This document shows positions 1-10,234 of a stretch of 64,000 bases of DNA, piece after piece; position 1 is the first letter of the stretch, and each line of letters begins with the position of its first letter. The translations under genes and the position numbers were made by a program. Source of the DNA: JABFSA01 sp963827515 (GTDB lineage: Bacteria > Acidobacteriota > Vicinamibacteria > Vicinamibacterales > UBA2999); NCBI GenBank assembly GCA_963827515.1, contig CAWHBF010000006.1:1-64000 (forward strand), written 5' to 3'. A model generated the notes under the pieces. It ran no database searches. It saw nothing but the letters and a program-made list of their open reading frames with translations, and was not told the origin of the DNA.

Positions 1-841
1 CTTCATCCGCGCATCCGGGTTGAACGGCTTGCCCTTCTTGATGCCGATTGAGGCGAGGATCTCCTCGACCACTTCCGATTCGAGGAAGTCGTCCGGCTCG
101 TGCTGCACGACCTCGTTCAGTTCCTCGTAGAAGGTGAAATCGTTGGCGTGGACGGTGTTGATCTGCATCCCCAAGAAGTTCACGAACTTCGTCGGCCTCG
201 GCTTGCGCGGCGGAGAGCAGGTACATCCCGGCGTTCGCCTTCACACTCTTCACGATGGTGGCAATGTCGCTCCCCTGGACGAAGGCGCGCAAAATGACGA
301 GGTTGCTGTAGGTGCGGGGTTTCGTTACGAAATAGCCCGCGCTCGCCGGCGGAAGCGTGCCGGTGTAGCCGGGTGGCACCACCAGGTATTTGCCGCCCTT
401 GCCCTGGTCGGGTCCGGTCACCCCGAGGTCGGTGACGAAGCGGAAGTGGGCATCATCGAGAATGCCCAGCGCGCCGGGCTGCACCTGCAGGACCATCGGT
501 CCGTCCTTCACGTCGATGATCCCCCAGGTATAGACCACGACCGTGTTCGGGGTCAGGAAGAGCGAGCGGGCGTCCGCCAGGCCCTCGGAGATGCCGAAGC
601 CTTCGTTGGGCGGAAAGCCACCTTCGATAAAGCCCCGTCTGATGGCCTGGACCGAGGCGGACGGCACGCCCAACAAGAAGGTTTCCACGCCGCGACTGAA
701 GTCGAGGTTGTCGTAGACCTTCTGCACAGTGTCGGCGTCGGGCAGGCCGTCGCTGAACTTGAGCGTGCCGATCCGGGTCTGCACGGTGTCGGGTGTCGTC
801 ACCGACGCCGGCACTTTGGCGGCATATTTGGCCGTGGACAC
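1..841 (-). CDS. DUF1254-domain protein, partial (runs off window start), one frame break
   Basis: The protein belongs to the DUF1254/DUF1214 family of secreted bacterial proteins of unknown function. Visible landmarks are the N-terminal DTVQTRIGTLKFSDGLPD segment, a YTWGIIDVKDGP segment and the PDQGKGGKYLVVPPGY glycine/proline-rich stretch typical of DUF1254. The continuation KFVNFLGMQINTVHANDF is in a different frame, so one base is wrong or lost near 200-215. The GTG at 841 is the first plausible in-frame start, but the true start and signal peptide may lie upstream, where stops in other frames make the reading unclear. The C-terminal part lies outside the window. It lies in tandem with a second DUF1254 gene on the same strand, about 155 bases upstream of it in transcription order. 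Confidence 0.75.
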   Translation of the reverse strand, partial: MSTAKYAAKVPASVTTPDTVQTRIGTLKFSDGLPDADTVQKVYDNLDFSRGVETFLLGVPSASVQAIRRGFIEGGFPPNEGFGISEGLADARSLFLTPNTVVVYTWGIIDVKDGPMVLQVQPGALGILDDAHFRFVTDLGVTGPDQGKGGKYLVVPPGYTGTLPPASAGYFVTKPRTYSNLVILRAFVQGSDIATIVKSVKANAGMYLLSAAQAEADEVRELLGDADQHRPRQRFHLLRGTERGRAARAGRLPRIGSGRGDPRLNRHQEGQAVQPGCADE

Positions 842-994
842 GGCCGGCTGTTTTCGCCGCAGGTCGTCGCCGCGGGGGCTTCGGCGGCCGGCGGCGCTGT
901 TCCTGGCACGCCGCCGCGTCAAATCAAACGAGGACGATCACAATGAGCTTTTGCCATGCAGGTTCATTGGTTTCTCCCTTTCTTTGCGAAGGCT

Positions 995-2494
995 TCATTT
1001 CATCAACTCGACGTCAGGCAGCTTCCATGACCCGTCGAACAAACCCGGCGTGGGCGAGTAGAAGCGGACCATCGGGTAGAAGCCTTGGCCTGAAACGGTC
1101 TCGATCCAGTTGCCACCGGACCCGCCGGCGCCTTCCGCCCCGAGTACAGGTCGATCGAGCCGTCCACGTTGGTCTTGAGCTTGTCGTAAGACGAACGGGC
1201 GGCGTCGCGGCTCGCGTTGACGACCATGGAACGGGTCGCCGTGTCGTAGAGCGTGAGCGACCAGAAGGACAGGGCCGGGACGTCCGGCGGACGCGCAGGA
1301 ACAGTCCCGCCGTCGAGGTGGTTGCCGTCCTTGTCCTGGAAGGTCTGCACTTACTCCGATCCGGGACCCGGTTTCTTCTACCCGATGTTCGGCGATGTGT
1401 AGATGGCGCCGTAGGTGTAGTGCAGCCGCTCGTCCAGCTGGCTGTAGTCTTGGTCTCCTGGTCGAAGCGGTTCAGCACGACCCAGTTCCAGCGTGCGCCG
1501 CCGAACGCGGTGGCGTCGCGATGCGCTGGTCGCCTTCGAACAGCATCGTGCGGCCCATCGCGTCGCCGATGCGCGCCGCATCCTCGAGGATGGCGCGTTG
1601 CCGCACGCCGGGGTTGAACGGCTGGCCCTCCCCCATCCCCAGCGGCTTGAGCATCGCCATGAAGAAACGGTCGCGCTCTTCTACGGGGTTGTTGTTGATG
1701 ACGTCGGACAGGCGCGCCCAGTATTCGAGGCCAGCGGGAGGGAGCGTATCTATTTCTTGCCGGAGAACGACGAGAAGTTACGGCTTCGGGTTGCTGCGTT
1801 CCCTCCACGGGTAGATCCGCAGCTTCTTCACGGTCTGCACGGGCTCCGACACGTCCTCCATGCCCGTCACGAGGCCGCGAACCATGATGTTGTAGTTGTT
1901 CATCGTGCCGCGGAGGACGATATCCCTCCTTGGGCACGTCGCCCTGTAGCCGGGGGGGAGCAGCAGGAACTTGCCGCCCTTGTCGCCATGAGGACCTGGC
2001 AGCCCGACGTCGACGATCGCGCGCTGCCAGAAATCGTCGATGAGACCGACGATGCGCCCGGGGGGAACATCGATGACGATCGGTCCCGACTTGCCAAGAT
2101 CGACGTTGGTGTAGGCATAGATCGTCGTGTCGTTGGCCGTCAGAAACACGCTTTGCGCGTCGGCGAACTTGTCGGCGATGAACATATCGTTGAGCTCGCC
2201 GTTGAGGTCGCGCTTGGTCGCGATGCGGATGGCCTCGAACGAGACGGCTGGGTATCCCCACAAATACGATTGGACAGCGCGTTGATAGTCCAGCTCGTCG
2301 AACAGCTTGCGCGCGGTCTCTGCGGTCGGATAGCCCCGTTCGAAGTTCATCACGCCGATGCGCGTCTGCACAGCGTCCGCCGTCGACACGGCCGCCGCGG
2401 ATGCTGGGGCCGGCGGAGGTGCGTCCGCCTGACGGCAACCCGTTGCCACGGAGAGTGCCGCGATTCCCGCGAATACCAGTCTCGTCATATTCAC
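995..2494 (-). pseudogene. DUF1254/DUF1214 lipoprotein, full length but broken by several frame breaks
   Basis: Translation starts with a lipoprotein signal (lipobox LSVATGC) and continues through DUF1254 landmarks (RIGVMNFERGYPT, YAYTNVDLGKSGP, HGDKGGKFLLLPPGY, YNIMVRGLV). The DUF1214-like C-terminal half (EGQPFNPGVRQRAILEDAA, GARWNWVVLNRF, DGNHLDGGTVPA, FYPMVRFYSPTPGLFDGSW) is spread over all three minus frames down to a TGA at 995. I count at least five breaks, including a compensating pair near 1920-1945. Restored length is about 495 aa, normal for the family. Every segment keeps family motifs, so the breaks are either recent or sequencing errors. Function is unknown. Confidence 0.75.
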
Positions 2495-2594
2495 CTCTGT
2501 GCTAAATCGACTCGGTGCCTCTCACGCAGCGCACCCAGCCGTCGATGCCGCAACTTCACCTCTGCTTCACCAACGGCGGCTGCAATCCAGGCGC

Positions 2595-3020
2595 CTATGG
2601 CCCACCACATCCACGCAGTTCGCGACTCACGTACCGAATTCCGTCGAGCGCGGCGCGGATGGCCGCGATCAACTCGTCGCCAGCGGAGTCTTTCAGGACG
2701 TATCCAAGCGCCCCGACCTCCAAACCCGCCTCGACGAACATCGATTCGGCATGCACCGTCACGAATACGATCCGGGCGTTCGGATCGTGGCGCCGGATCT
2801 GCACAGCGGCCGCGATGCCGTCGATTCCGGACATCGCGATGTCAGTGACGATGACGTCCGGCGAGAGCCGCTCCGCCGCGTCCACCAGCGCGCCACCATC
2901 CTCGACTGATGCGATGACGTCGAAGTCCGCGCGAAGCAGCTTGCGCAGCCGTTCCGCCGTGTCCGCGTGATCCTCGGCAAGCAGCACTCGTGGGCGGTAC
3001 AGGGGTTCATCAACCGGCAC
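2595..3020 (-). CDS. Stand-alone response-regulator receiver domain protein
   Basis: This is a 141-aa CheY-type receiver. The acidic pocket is E16-D17, the phosphoacceptor is D60 in VIVTDIAMSG, and the switch Thr/Lys are at about T88 and K110 (GYVLKDSAGDE). No output domain follows: about 20 residues after the receiver the frame stops, where LuxR-type relatives would carry an HTH. It may be a single-domain phosphorelay protein or a truncated NarL-type regulator. The nearby kinase at 3758-5123 is a possible partner. The start is not fixed by a strong Shine-Dalgarno sequence. Confidence 0.8.
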   Translation of the reverse strand: MPVDEPLYRPRVLLAEDHADTAERLRKLLRADFDVIASVEDGGALVDAAERLSPDVIVTDIAMSGIDGIAAAVQIRRHDPNARIVFVTVHAESMFVEAGLEVGALGYVLKDSAGDELIAAIRAALDGIRYVSRELRGCGGP

Positions 3021-3125
3021 CGCATTCTCGTTGCGGAGCTGGGCGAGGAGGGAGAGCAGAGGTACGGGAGGAGGGGACCCGAAAAACTACGGGGGTAAGG
3101 AGGTCTCGCGCAGACTGTGCGCTGT

Positions 3126-3761
3126 TTAGTCCATATTGAGCCGACGGTCGAGCGTGTACCTCACGAGTTCGGCGGTGGACGTGACCCCTAGGACCTCCAT
3201 CATTTCGTATTTGTGGCCTTCAACCGTCCTGGTCGACAGGCCCAGATTCCCGGCGATCTCCTTCATGCGCTGGCCCTTCACTATCAGCATCAGGACGTCG
3301 CGTTGCCGCGACGTCAGCTGCGGTTCCTTGGTCTTCGAAGCGCCGGCCATGCGCTCCATGACATCCTTCGTGATGGTCGGCGTGATGTAGACCTTCCCCT
3401 CGAGCGCGTGCCGAACGGCGACCAGCAGTTCGTCGCCGGCCGATTCCTTCAGGAAAAAGCCGGACGCTCCACCGCGAATCGCGTCAGTCGCCAGGTCCGC
3501 ATCGTGGTGCATCGTGAGCACAATGACTTTGCTGTCGAAGCGCTCGGTTTTCAGGCGCGCGAGCACATCGAGACCCGTGAGCCCTGGCATCGAGAGGTCG
3601 GTGATGATGACATCGGGACGAAGGCGCGTGGCGGCGTCGATCAAGTGCTGCCCGTCCCGAACCGCACCGACCACCTCGAAGTCGGCCTCTCGCAGTAATC
3701 TCGACAACCGTCGGTGACAATCGTGTGATCGTCTGCCAGAGGACGGTGCGTCGGCGGTCAT
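3126..3761 (-). CDS. NarL/LuxR-type response regulator, N-terminus with compensating frame breaks
   Basis: The receiver carries phosphoacceptor Asp in DVIITDLSMPG and switch Lys in GFFLKESAGDE, followed by a C-terminal LuxR HTH (LTSRQRDVLMLIVKGQ, then STRTVEGHKYEMMEVLGV). The first 35 codons read as nonsense in the main frame, but the neighbouring frame encodes LADDHTIVTDG between about 3705 and 3742, the expected acidic pocket. Two small indels therefore enclose this stretch. The ATG at 3759-3761 overlaps the kinase stop (ATGA), so the two are probably translationally coupled and form a cognate two-component pair. The longer upstream reading to 3797 lies inside the kinase gene and is not used. 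Confidence 0.85.
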   Translation of the reverse strand: MTADAPSSGRRSHDCHRRLSRLLREADFEVVGAVRDGQHLIDAATRLRPDVIITDLSMPGLTGLDVLARLKTERFDSKVIVLTMHHDADLATDAIRGGASGFFLKESAGDELLVAVRHALEGKVYITPTITKDVMERMAGASKTKEPQLTSRQRDVLMLIVKGQRMKEIAGNLGLSTRTVEGHKYEMMEVLGVTSTAELVRYTLDRRLNMD

Positions 3762-5123
3762 GCGACCTGTCCTTCCACGGCGGAGCCGACGTCCCACTTC
3801 ACGCAGACGTGCATCGGAATCGTCGCCTGCACCCGTGTGCCCTGATTCAGCGCCGACACAATACTGACCGTGCCTCCTAGCATTCGCGCGCGCTCGGACA
3901 TGCTGACGAGCCCGAGACCGTCCCTCTCACCGCGGTTGGTGGCATCGAAGCCGCGACCATCATCCGCGATCGTGAGCTGCGCCTGGTCACCCATCTGGAG
4001 CAGCCTGACATTCACGCGGCTAGCGCCGGCGTGTGCGATGACGTTCCGCAGGGCTTCCTGCGCGATTCGATAGACGCAGAGGGTAGCGTCCGGCGTGATG
4101 GCGCTAAAATCTCCCTCGGCAGTGCACGTCATCGCCACGCCGTATGCACGCCCGAGTTCGCCACATACCGACGTCAGGCCCTTAACGAGCCCCAGATGCT
4201 GCAGCACGGCTGGATGGAGATCGTGAGAGAGCTGGCGAACGCTGCGTGAGAGCGCGAGCGTCTGCTGCTGAAGCTCCACGAGTTCCTGTCGCAGCTCCTC
4301 ACTGAGGTGATACGCGCCTAACCGCTGCTTGAGACCGCTGAAGGCGATCGAAACCCCAGCCAGTTGCTGACTGACGTCGTCGTGCAGGTCCCGCGCAATC
4401 CTCGCCCGCTCGACCTCCTGCGCCCCGATCAACCGGCCGGCCAAAAACTGAGTCTCCGGTTACTCGCCTCCAGTGCCGCCTGGCGAATCCGATCTTCGGC
4501 GTCCTTCCGCTCGGTAATATCCACGTCGCAGCCGATATAGCCAGAAAAACTGCCGTCCGCCTCGTATCTCGGAACACCCGTCGCCAGCAGCCATCGGTAG
4601 CTGCCGTTTGCGTGGCGCATGCGGTACTCCGCGAGAAACGGCCTGCGTGCCTCGACTGCTGGGGCGTAGATGCCGACGCAGCGATCGCGGTCGTCGGGAT
4701 GGACGGAATCCAGCCAGCCGTCGTCGAGCAATTTCTCAATCGGCAGACCCGAAAAAGTCATGCAGGTGCGATTCAAGAAGTCGAGCGTCGAGTTTGGTCT
4801 CATCGTCCACACCATGGCGGGTGTCTGCTCCACGATGAGCCGAAGGCGCTCCTCACGTTCCCGCAACTCGCGCTCGGCGCGGCTGCGTCGGCTGCGTTGG
4901 ACCAGCAGGGCGGCAATCGCCAGCACCAGAAACGCAAAACCCCCGAGAATGGCGGCGACGATGATGGTCATTGGAAAGTGGTGCCCAAAAGTCCACGGCG
5001 CAAAAATCTCCCTGGACAGCGAGGCAGCCCGGGGGTATGGCTTCCGTTCAATTGCGCCTGCGCAGGTACGGCGAGGAGCAACGTCAGCCCGCATGCAATG
5101 GCGGGCACCGCCAGTCGTCTCAC
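3758..5123 (-). CDS. Membrane PAS sensor histidine kinase (HisKA_3 type), two frame breaks
   Basis: The GTG at 5121-5123 has a good GAGGAG site 6 bases upstream and opens a signal-like segment (RRLAVPAIACGLTLLLAVPA). After a break near 5050 follows a transmembrane helix (MTIIVAAILGGFAFLVLAIA), a PAS domain with the HPDDRDRC motif and PAC end (GCDVDITERK), then, after a second break near 4440, a HisKA_3 phosphoacceptor helix (ARIARDLHDDVSQQL) and an HATPase_c domain (NVIAHAGASR, DDGRGFD, GLGLVSM). It should autophosphorylate at the HDD histidine and signal to the overlapping downstream regulator. The stimulus is unknown. Confidence 0.85.
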
Positions 5124-5552
5124 AGCAACTCCTCTGTCATACCGATCGCGGCGATGAAGACGCACCCGATGAGGACACCAGCCAGGCAAGGTTTTTGACC
5201 GTCCATAAGACGCTCCTCAACAACGGCCGGCCGTAGAAATCACGGTATTTCGTGAGTCGGACACACATATCCCAGCGCGACCCCGAGATTTTTTGGAATT
5301 GTTCGGGCTCGTCGGAAACCGGTTTTCAGAAATAGCAGGACACGTGCCGCGGCGACTTCGACTAATCCGGCGGCCCAGTGGCTCGACGAGAGTTAATGAG
5401 CTGTGACCGCAATTGATTGCGCCGTGAAACCGTGATGGTCACGAAGTTCGACGTATGCTCCTGTGAGCGTCAACGGACGACACACGGATCGACAAGCCGA
5501 TGCGCGTCTCCTCTCGGACGGAGCGCGCCATGACGAATCGAAGGGAGATTCG
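5124..5552. other. Intergenic region between divergent kinase and OsmC genes
   Basis: About 430 bases with no supported gene. The two flanking genes diverge, so promoters for both should lie here. The part nearest the kinase holds its GAGGAG site. I see no convincing paired -35/-10 boxes, terminator hairpin or conserved reading frame. Confidence 0.5.
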
Positions 5553-5996
5553 ATGGACGGTGAGCCAGCAGCCGAAGGTCTCGTGATCGTTCGCGGCGCC
5601 GCCGACGGTTTTGCCCAGGAGATAACCGCGGGTGCACATCACCTCCGCAGCGACGAACCGGCCGCGGCGGGAGGAACGGACAGCGGGCCGACGCCCTACG
5701 ACCTGCTGCTGGCCGCGCTAGGCTCCTGCACCTCAATGACGATTGCGATGTTCGCGCGACGAAAACGATGGCCGCTGGAACGTGTCCGGGTGAGCCTTCG
5801 CCATTCCCGAGTGTACGCTGAGGATTGTGCGACCTGCGAGACGCAGGAGGCGAAGCTCACCGTCATTGATAGGAACATCGCGCTGGACGGGCCTCTCGGC
5901 GAGGACCAACGCGCCAGGTTGCTGGAGATCGCCGATCGCTGCCCGGTTCACCTCACACTCTCATCCAAGATGGATATCCGCACCAGACTGCAGTGA
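5553..5996 (+). CDS. OsmC/Ohr-family thiol peroxidase-like protein
   Basis: A 147-aa protein of the OsmC family, which detoxifies organic hydroperoxides with a reactive Cys pair. Both family cysteines are present: C59 in LGSCTSMT and C130 in DRCPVHLTL, with Arg-rich segments between. An extra CXXC (C92, C95) is unusual. The conserved TPYDLLLAALG start of the alpha-helical core is intact. The ATG at 5553 is preferred because AAGGGAG lies 6-7 bases upstream and the protein starts where family members start; a GTG at 5463 would add 30 poorly conserved residues. Likely cytosolic. Confidence 0.9.
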   Translation: MDGEPAAEGLVIVRGAADGFAQEITAGAHHLRSDEPAAAGGTDSGPTPYDLLLAALGSCTSMTIAMFARRKRWPLERVRVSLRHSRVYAEDCATCETQEAKLTVIDRNIALDGPLGEDQRARLLEIADRCPVHLTLSSKMDIRTRLQ

Positions 5997-6035
5997 GGGG
6001 TCGCTGCGTTCGTCGAGATCACGCTCCGTGGTGCT

Positions 6036-6956
6036 TCAGTCCCTCAACGTCGCGGCAATACCTTCTCGGTACGTCGTGGCCGTGAGCCCGAATGCCCGTT
6101 CGACCTTTCCACTGTCGAAGCGGTAGTCGTGCTCGAATTGATAGAGCATCTCCATGTTCTCGCGAAGAACGGGAACGAACACGCCCAGAAACGAGAGTAT
6201 CCAACGCGGCGGCACCTGCAGGCCGTACGGTCGACCCGATAGTTCGCAGGCGATGCGCACGTACTGTTCACCGGTCATGGGATCGTGGCTCGTGAGCGCG
6301 TGCCACACCTGCCCGTAGGCCGTCGCAGTGTTCCCGAGCAGGGCGACTATGCGACCGGCGTCGGGCGTATACGTAAACGTGTGGACCGCCTTGGGGTTGC
6401 CGACCCACTGCGGCGTTTTCTTGGCCTTGAGACGTTGCGTCACCGTCGCGTGCGTCAGGCTCAGGACAGCGCCAGAACCGTAGAAGTCCGCCGATCGCAC
6501 GATCATGCCGCGTAACTCGCCGCGCTTCACCTCGTCCATGAACATCGTGGCGATGCGCGCCCGTACTTCGCCTTTGCGGCTGCAGGGGTTGTACGGTGTG
6601 TCTTCAGTCATCCCACCATCCACACGCCCATATGCGTACACGTTGTCGAAGAACACGAGTGCCGTGTTGTGCCGCTTGCACGCGTCAATGGCGTTGCGCA
6701 TGACCCTCGGCCACTCTTCCTGCCACACCCGATGGTCGTACTTCAGGCCAGCGACCAAGTAAGCCACTGAACTGCCTGCCACCGCGTCTGCCGTGGCTTT
6801 AGCATCAAGGAGATCCGCGCTTAGCAGGTCGTCCGTGGGGTGCACCCGCCTCGGTGTCCGGCTGACCTGTCGGATGCGGTCCGTGTATGTGCAAAGATGG
6901 CGCGACAGCTCGCGACCGATGACGCCGTTTGCGCCAAGAATGGTTTGGACCGACAT
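6036..6956 (-). CDS. NAD(P)-dependent epimerase/dehydratase-like protein (extended SDR)
   Basis: A 306-aa atypical extended short-chain dehydrogenase. The N-terminal nucleotide-binding loop is ILGANGVIGREL. The middle contains FFDNVYAYGR, where the active-site Tyr region of sugar epimerases lies, followed by RSADFYGSG. The C-terminal half has YTPDAGRIVALLG and VWHALTSHDPMTGEQYVRIA, typical of the NAD-dependent epimerase family used on nucleotide sugars or in isoprenoid and aromatic reduction. The classical YxxxK pair is not clear, so substrate and even redox activity are uncertain. It is transcribed alone; the convergent OsmC-like gene ends 40 bases away. Confidence 0.75.
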   Translation of the reverse strand: MSVQTILGANGVIGRELSRHLCTYTDRIRQVSRTPRRVHPTDDLLSADLLDAKATADAVAGSSVAYLVAGLKYDHRVWQEEWPRVMRNAIDACKRHNTALVFFDNVYAYGRVDGGMTEDTPYNPCSRKGEVRARIATMFMDEVKRGELRGMIVRSADFYGSGAVLSLTHATVTQRLKAKKTPQWVGNPKAVHTFTYTPDAGRIVALLGNTATAYGQVWHALTSHDPMTGEQYVRIACELSGRPYGLQVPPRWILSFLGVFVPVLRENMEMLYQFEHDYRFDSGKVERAFGLTATTYREGIAATLRD

Positions 6957-7383
6957 CGACTTCGTTATTCAGGTTCTCTTGCGGTAACGCAGCAATGCGC
7001 CACGGTGCCGGGGGCCGATTCGGCTGGCAACGGAACCAAGACTAGTCGATCCAGTCAGCAAGAGGACCGTCTTCCTGGCGATTCAATGCGGCGCGAGCTT
7101 TCGTGGTCTCGTCACTGAGGCATCCCGCACAGCGTTTCCTCGGAACACTCATGAATTCATTTGTCAAGATGTGCTAGCCTAGCCCGGCTCATCAACACTG
7201 GAGCTTTCCTACGAGACACTGCGCCAGCACCGCCCTCTCCACCTTGCCCCTGTTCGGTCGTTCCGAAACCGGTCAAGATTCGGGCGCCGCCGTCCCTACG
7301 ATCACGGCCCGGCTGCCACACGATCGATTCATCCGTAGCCCCCTCGGGGCGCTCCTTCGCCGGGGCGCGACTGTGACGCCTGA
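6957..7383. other. Intergenic region upstream of REC-MEDS-PAS kinase
   Basis: About 430 bases between divergent genes, without a supported reading frame. Promoters of both neighbours are expected here. An AT-richer patch near 7150-7190 could hold the promoter of the kinase gene, but I could not find well-spaced -35/-10 hexamers. Confidence 0.4.
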
Positions 7384-9830
7384 ATGGCGCTGACGATTCT
7401 CGTCGTCGAGGACTATGCGCCGTTCCGACAACTCACGTGTACGGCGCTTCAACGACGGGCGGAGTTCCAGACCATCGAGGCGGCGGATGGGTTGGAGGCC
7501 GTTCGGAAGGCCGAAGAGCTGCAGCCGGATGTGATTCTGCTCGATATCAACATGCCGGGGATGCATGGATTCGACGTCGCTGCACAGATCCCCAAGCTCG
7601 CTCCCCACGCTCGACTCCTCTTCATGAGCCAGGAATCCTCGCTGGGTATCGTGCGAAAGGCCTTCAGTTTGGGCGCGCATGGTTACATTCATAAGGCCTC
7701 TGCCGCGGCGGACCTGCTGCCCGCGATCGATGCTGTGCTCGCGGGCCAGGGATTCGTGAGCAGCAGCGTCACGTTGACCAAACAGACCGATGCGCTTGCT
7801 CCACGTCGTCACGATATTCTCTTCTGTTCGGATGACGCAGCGATTGTCGATGGCTTCACACGCCATACTGCTGCGGCCCTGAACGCCGGCGACGCTGCGA
7901 TCGTCCTGGTGACGGAATCTCATCGCACACGTCTTCTGCAGGCGTTGCGCATACGGCGGGTGGACATCGACGGCGCCATCGAGCGCGGCACCTACCTTTC
8001 ATTTGACGCGGACGTCGCACTTGACCCGGTCCGATTTGTCGGGGCGATCAACGGTGTGCGTGAGGCCGCGACCGCAGGAAAAGCGCATCCCCGTGTCGCG
8101 TTTTGCGGCGAACGCGCGGGACGCTTATGGGCCTCGGGCAGAACGGCGGAGGCGGTTCAGCTCGAAGAATTCTGTGGCGAACTGGCGCGTGACGTCGACA
8201 TTCTGTGCGCGTATCCGGTGCCGTACACGAACGACGATCAGGCGCTCACGCGCATCTGTGCGGAGCACACCGTCGTGTCTGCAGCGACGCCGCTGCAACG
8301 TGAAACCCCCGCGACAGGGGGCGAGCCCGGCGTGCTCCCCGTGGCCGCGCGCGCCACCCACCTCGCACGAGCGGAGGCGATCCGGTTGCGATATGCGGCG
8401 ATCGTGGAGTCCTCACATGACGCCATCATCGCCAAGACTCTCGACGGTGTGATTTCAGCATGGAACGCCGCTGCTGAGCGGATGTTCGGATATACAGAGC
8501 ACGAGGCCATCGGACAGCCGATCACGTTGATCGTCCCTCCGGATTTGTATGACGAGGAGCACCGCATTCTGAGGCGCCTTCGCGCCGGTGAGCGAGTCGA
8601 CCATTATGAAACTGCCCGCGTCACCAAAGCAGGCGAGCGCATCAACGTCTCACTGATGATCTCGCCGTTGCGAGACCCCGCGGGCAGGATTATCGGATGC
8701 TCCAAGATTGCCCGTGACATCACGATGGCCAAGCAGGCTGAGGCCGCGCTGCGGCACAGCGAGCAACGGCTGGCACGCGAAGTGGCGAGCGCCAAGACCC
8801 TCCAGTCGATCAGCACGCGCCTGATCTCAGAGTCAACGCCAGAGTCCTTGTATGCGCAGATTCTCGGCGCGGCGATGGAACTGATGGCGTCCGATTGCGC
8901 CAGCGTCCAGATGGTCGCAGCAGACCACGCGTCACTGAGACTCCTCGCGTGGAGGAATTTCCATCCGGACTCTGCGGCATTCTGGGAACGGGTCGAGATT
9001 GGAGCGGGGAGCACGTGCAGCAAAGCGCTCAGGGATAACGAACGCGTTGTGGTGGCCGATATCGAATCGTGCGAATTCATGGTCGGCACCGCGGATCAAC
9101 AGGAATATCGTCGCTCAGGAATCCGCGCCGTACAGTCGACGCCGCTGCGATCGCGATCGGGCCGACCTCTCGGCATGCTCTCGACGCACTGGCGGACCCC
9201 GCATAGCCCGGCCGAAGAGGACTTCAGATTCTTCGACGTGCTCGCCCGCCAGGCCGCGGATCTGATCGAGCGCGGCCTCGCCGAAGAGGCCTTGCGCGAA
9301 AGCGACGAACGCTTCCGCTTTATCGCCAATTCCGCTCCGGTCATGATCTGGATGTCGGACACACAGAAGAGGATCACGTATCTCAATCAGACCTGGCTCG
9401 ACTACACCGCGTGGCCAGCGGATGCGGCGTTGGGGTATCGATGGGTTGAGATTCTCCACCCGGACGACCGGGCGCGATGCCGCGAACGGTACAAAAGGCC
9501 TTTGAGCTGCGTGAACCCTATCGGGTGGAGTATCGGCTCCGCCTCCGTGACGGCGAATATCGGTGGGTGCTGACGATCGGTGTTCCGCGATACGACGCGG
9601 GCGGGTCGTTTGCTGGTTACATTGGCACGGTCGTCGACATCGCCGAGCGGAAGTTGGCTGAAGAGGCTCTGTCCACCGTGAGTCAGAAATTGATCGAGGC
9701 GCATGAGGAAGAAAGGGCCCGAATCGCCCGCGAGCTTCACGATGACATTAGTCAGCAGCTGGCGTTGGTGAGCATGCGTCTCGAGCCTCGGCGGCGCCAC
9801 CGGTGGCGTCAGCGGCCGACCAATCGATGA
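7384..9830 (+). pseudogene. Multidomain sensor kinase REC-MEDS-PAS-GAF-PAS-HisKA_3, frame-broken and lacking ATPase domain
   Basis: Domains in order: receiver (residues 1-125, phosphoacceptor Asp in VILLDINMPG), a MEDS/DcmR-type sensory domain (about 140-310, DILFCSDDAAIVDGFTRH to CAYPVPYTNDD), PAS (about 335-455, ending CSKIARDITMAKQ), GAF (about 480-625) and a second PAS with HPDDRARCRERY. Near 9500 the frame breaks; the other frame continues with LREPYRVEYRLRLRDGEY, the PAC end TVVDIAERK and the phosphoacceptor helix ARIARELHDDISQQL, then degenerates and stops at 9830. No HATPase_c domain follows in any frame, so autokinase activity is lost even if the frame break is an error. Confidence 0.8.
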
Positions 9831-10071
9831 ACAGATGACGAAACCGGCAATGGGAACTGGGCGCCTTTGGATCGAGTGGTCTGGCGACATCGGTTCAGCG
9901 AGTCGAACTGGCGGGTGCGTGGCCGACGCCACGAGAGCGGTCGAACGGTCTTCTAGCACAACCGTTCAATGACAGACATCCAGCGACAGCGTGCCCCGAA
10001 TGGCCTGCTGGGCGCACCGGATCTGAATAGGCCCGCAGTCATCGTCAGGTGGGCTCTCGCACGCGTACGTC

Positions 10072-10216
10072 TCCCGAACGATCAAGTCACACAACTCGGA
10101 CTACGTCACGGCCACTTCGGGACGCCTTGACCCACGGCCTTTGCACCGGATTTCGACTGGACCATAGGCTCGCGTCAAGGTTCGCGGTTGAAGTCTCCAT
10201 CAACGTACGGCGATAG
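10072..10216 (+). pseudogene. Degenerate outer-membrane beta-barrel C-terminal tail, copy 1
   Basis: One frame gives SHNSDYVTAT and, after a one-base shift, FGTP. A later stretch reads SRQ-FAVEVSINVRR followed by TAG at 10214-10216. The order DYVT...FGTP...SRQFAVE matches the next copy at 10235-10354. This looks like the last strand of a TonB-receptor-type barrel. It is too decayed to be expressed. The assignment as a TonB tail rests on style and not on a search. Confidence 0.4.
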
Positions 10217-10234
10217 GACTGCGCCGCCGCATAC

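Noticed and set aside
1014..2438. Single minus-strand frame of 474 codons across the second DUF1254 region
   Set aside because: Most of it is Arg/His/Ala-rich nonsense; only short pieces carry DUF1254 motifs. The true gene alternates between frames.
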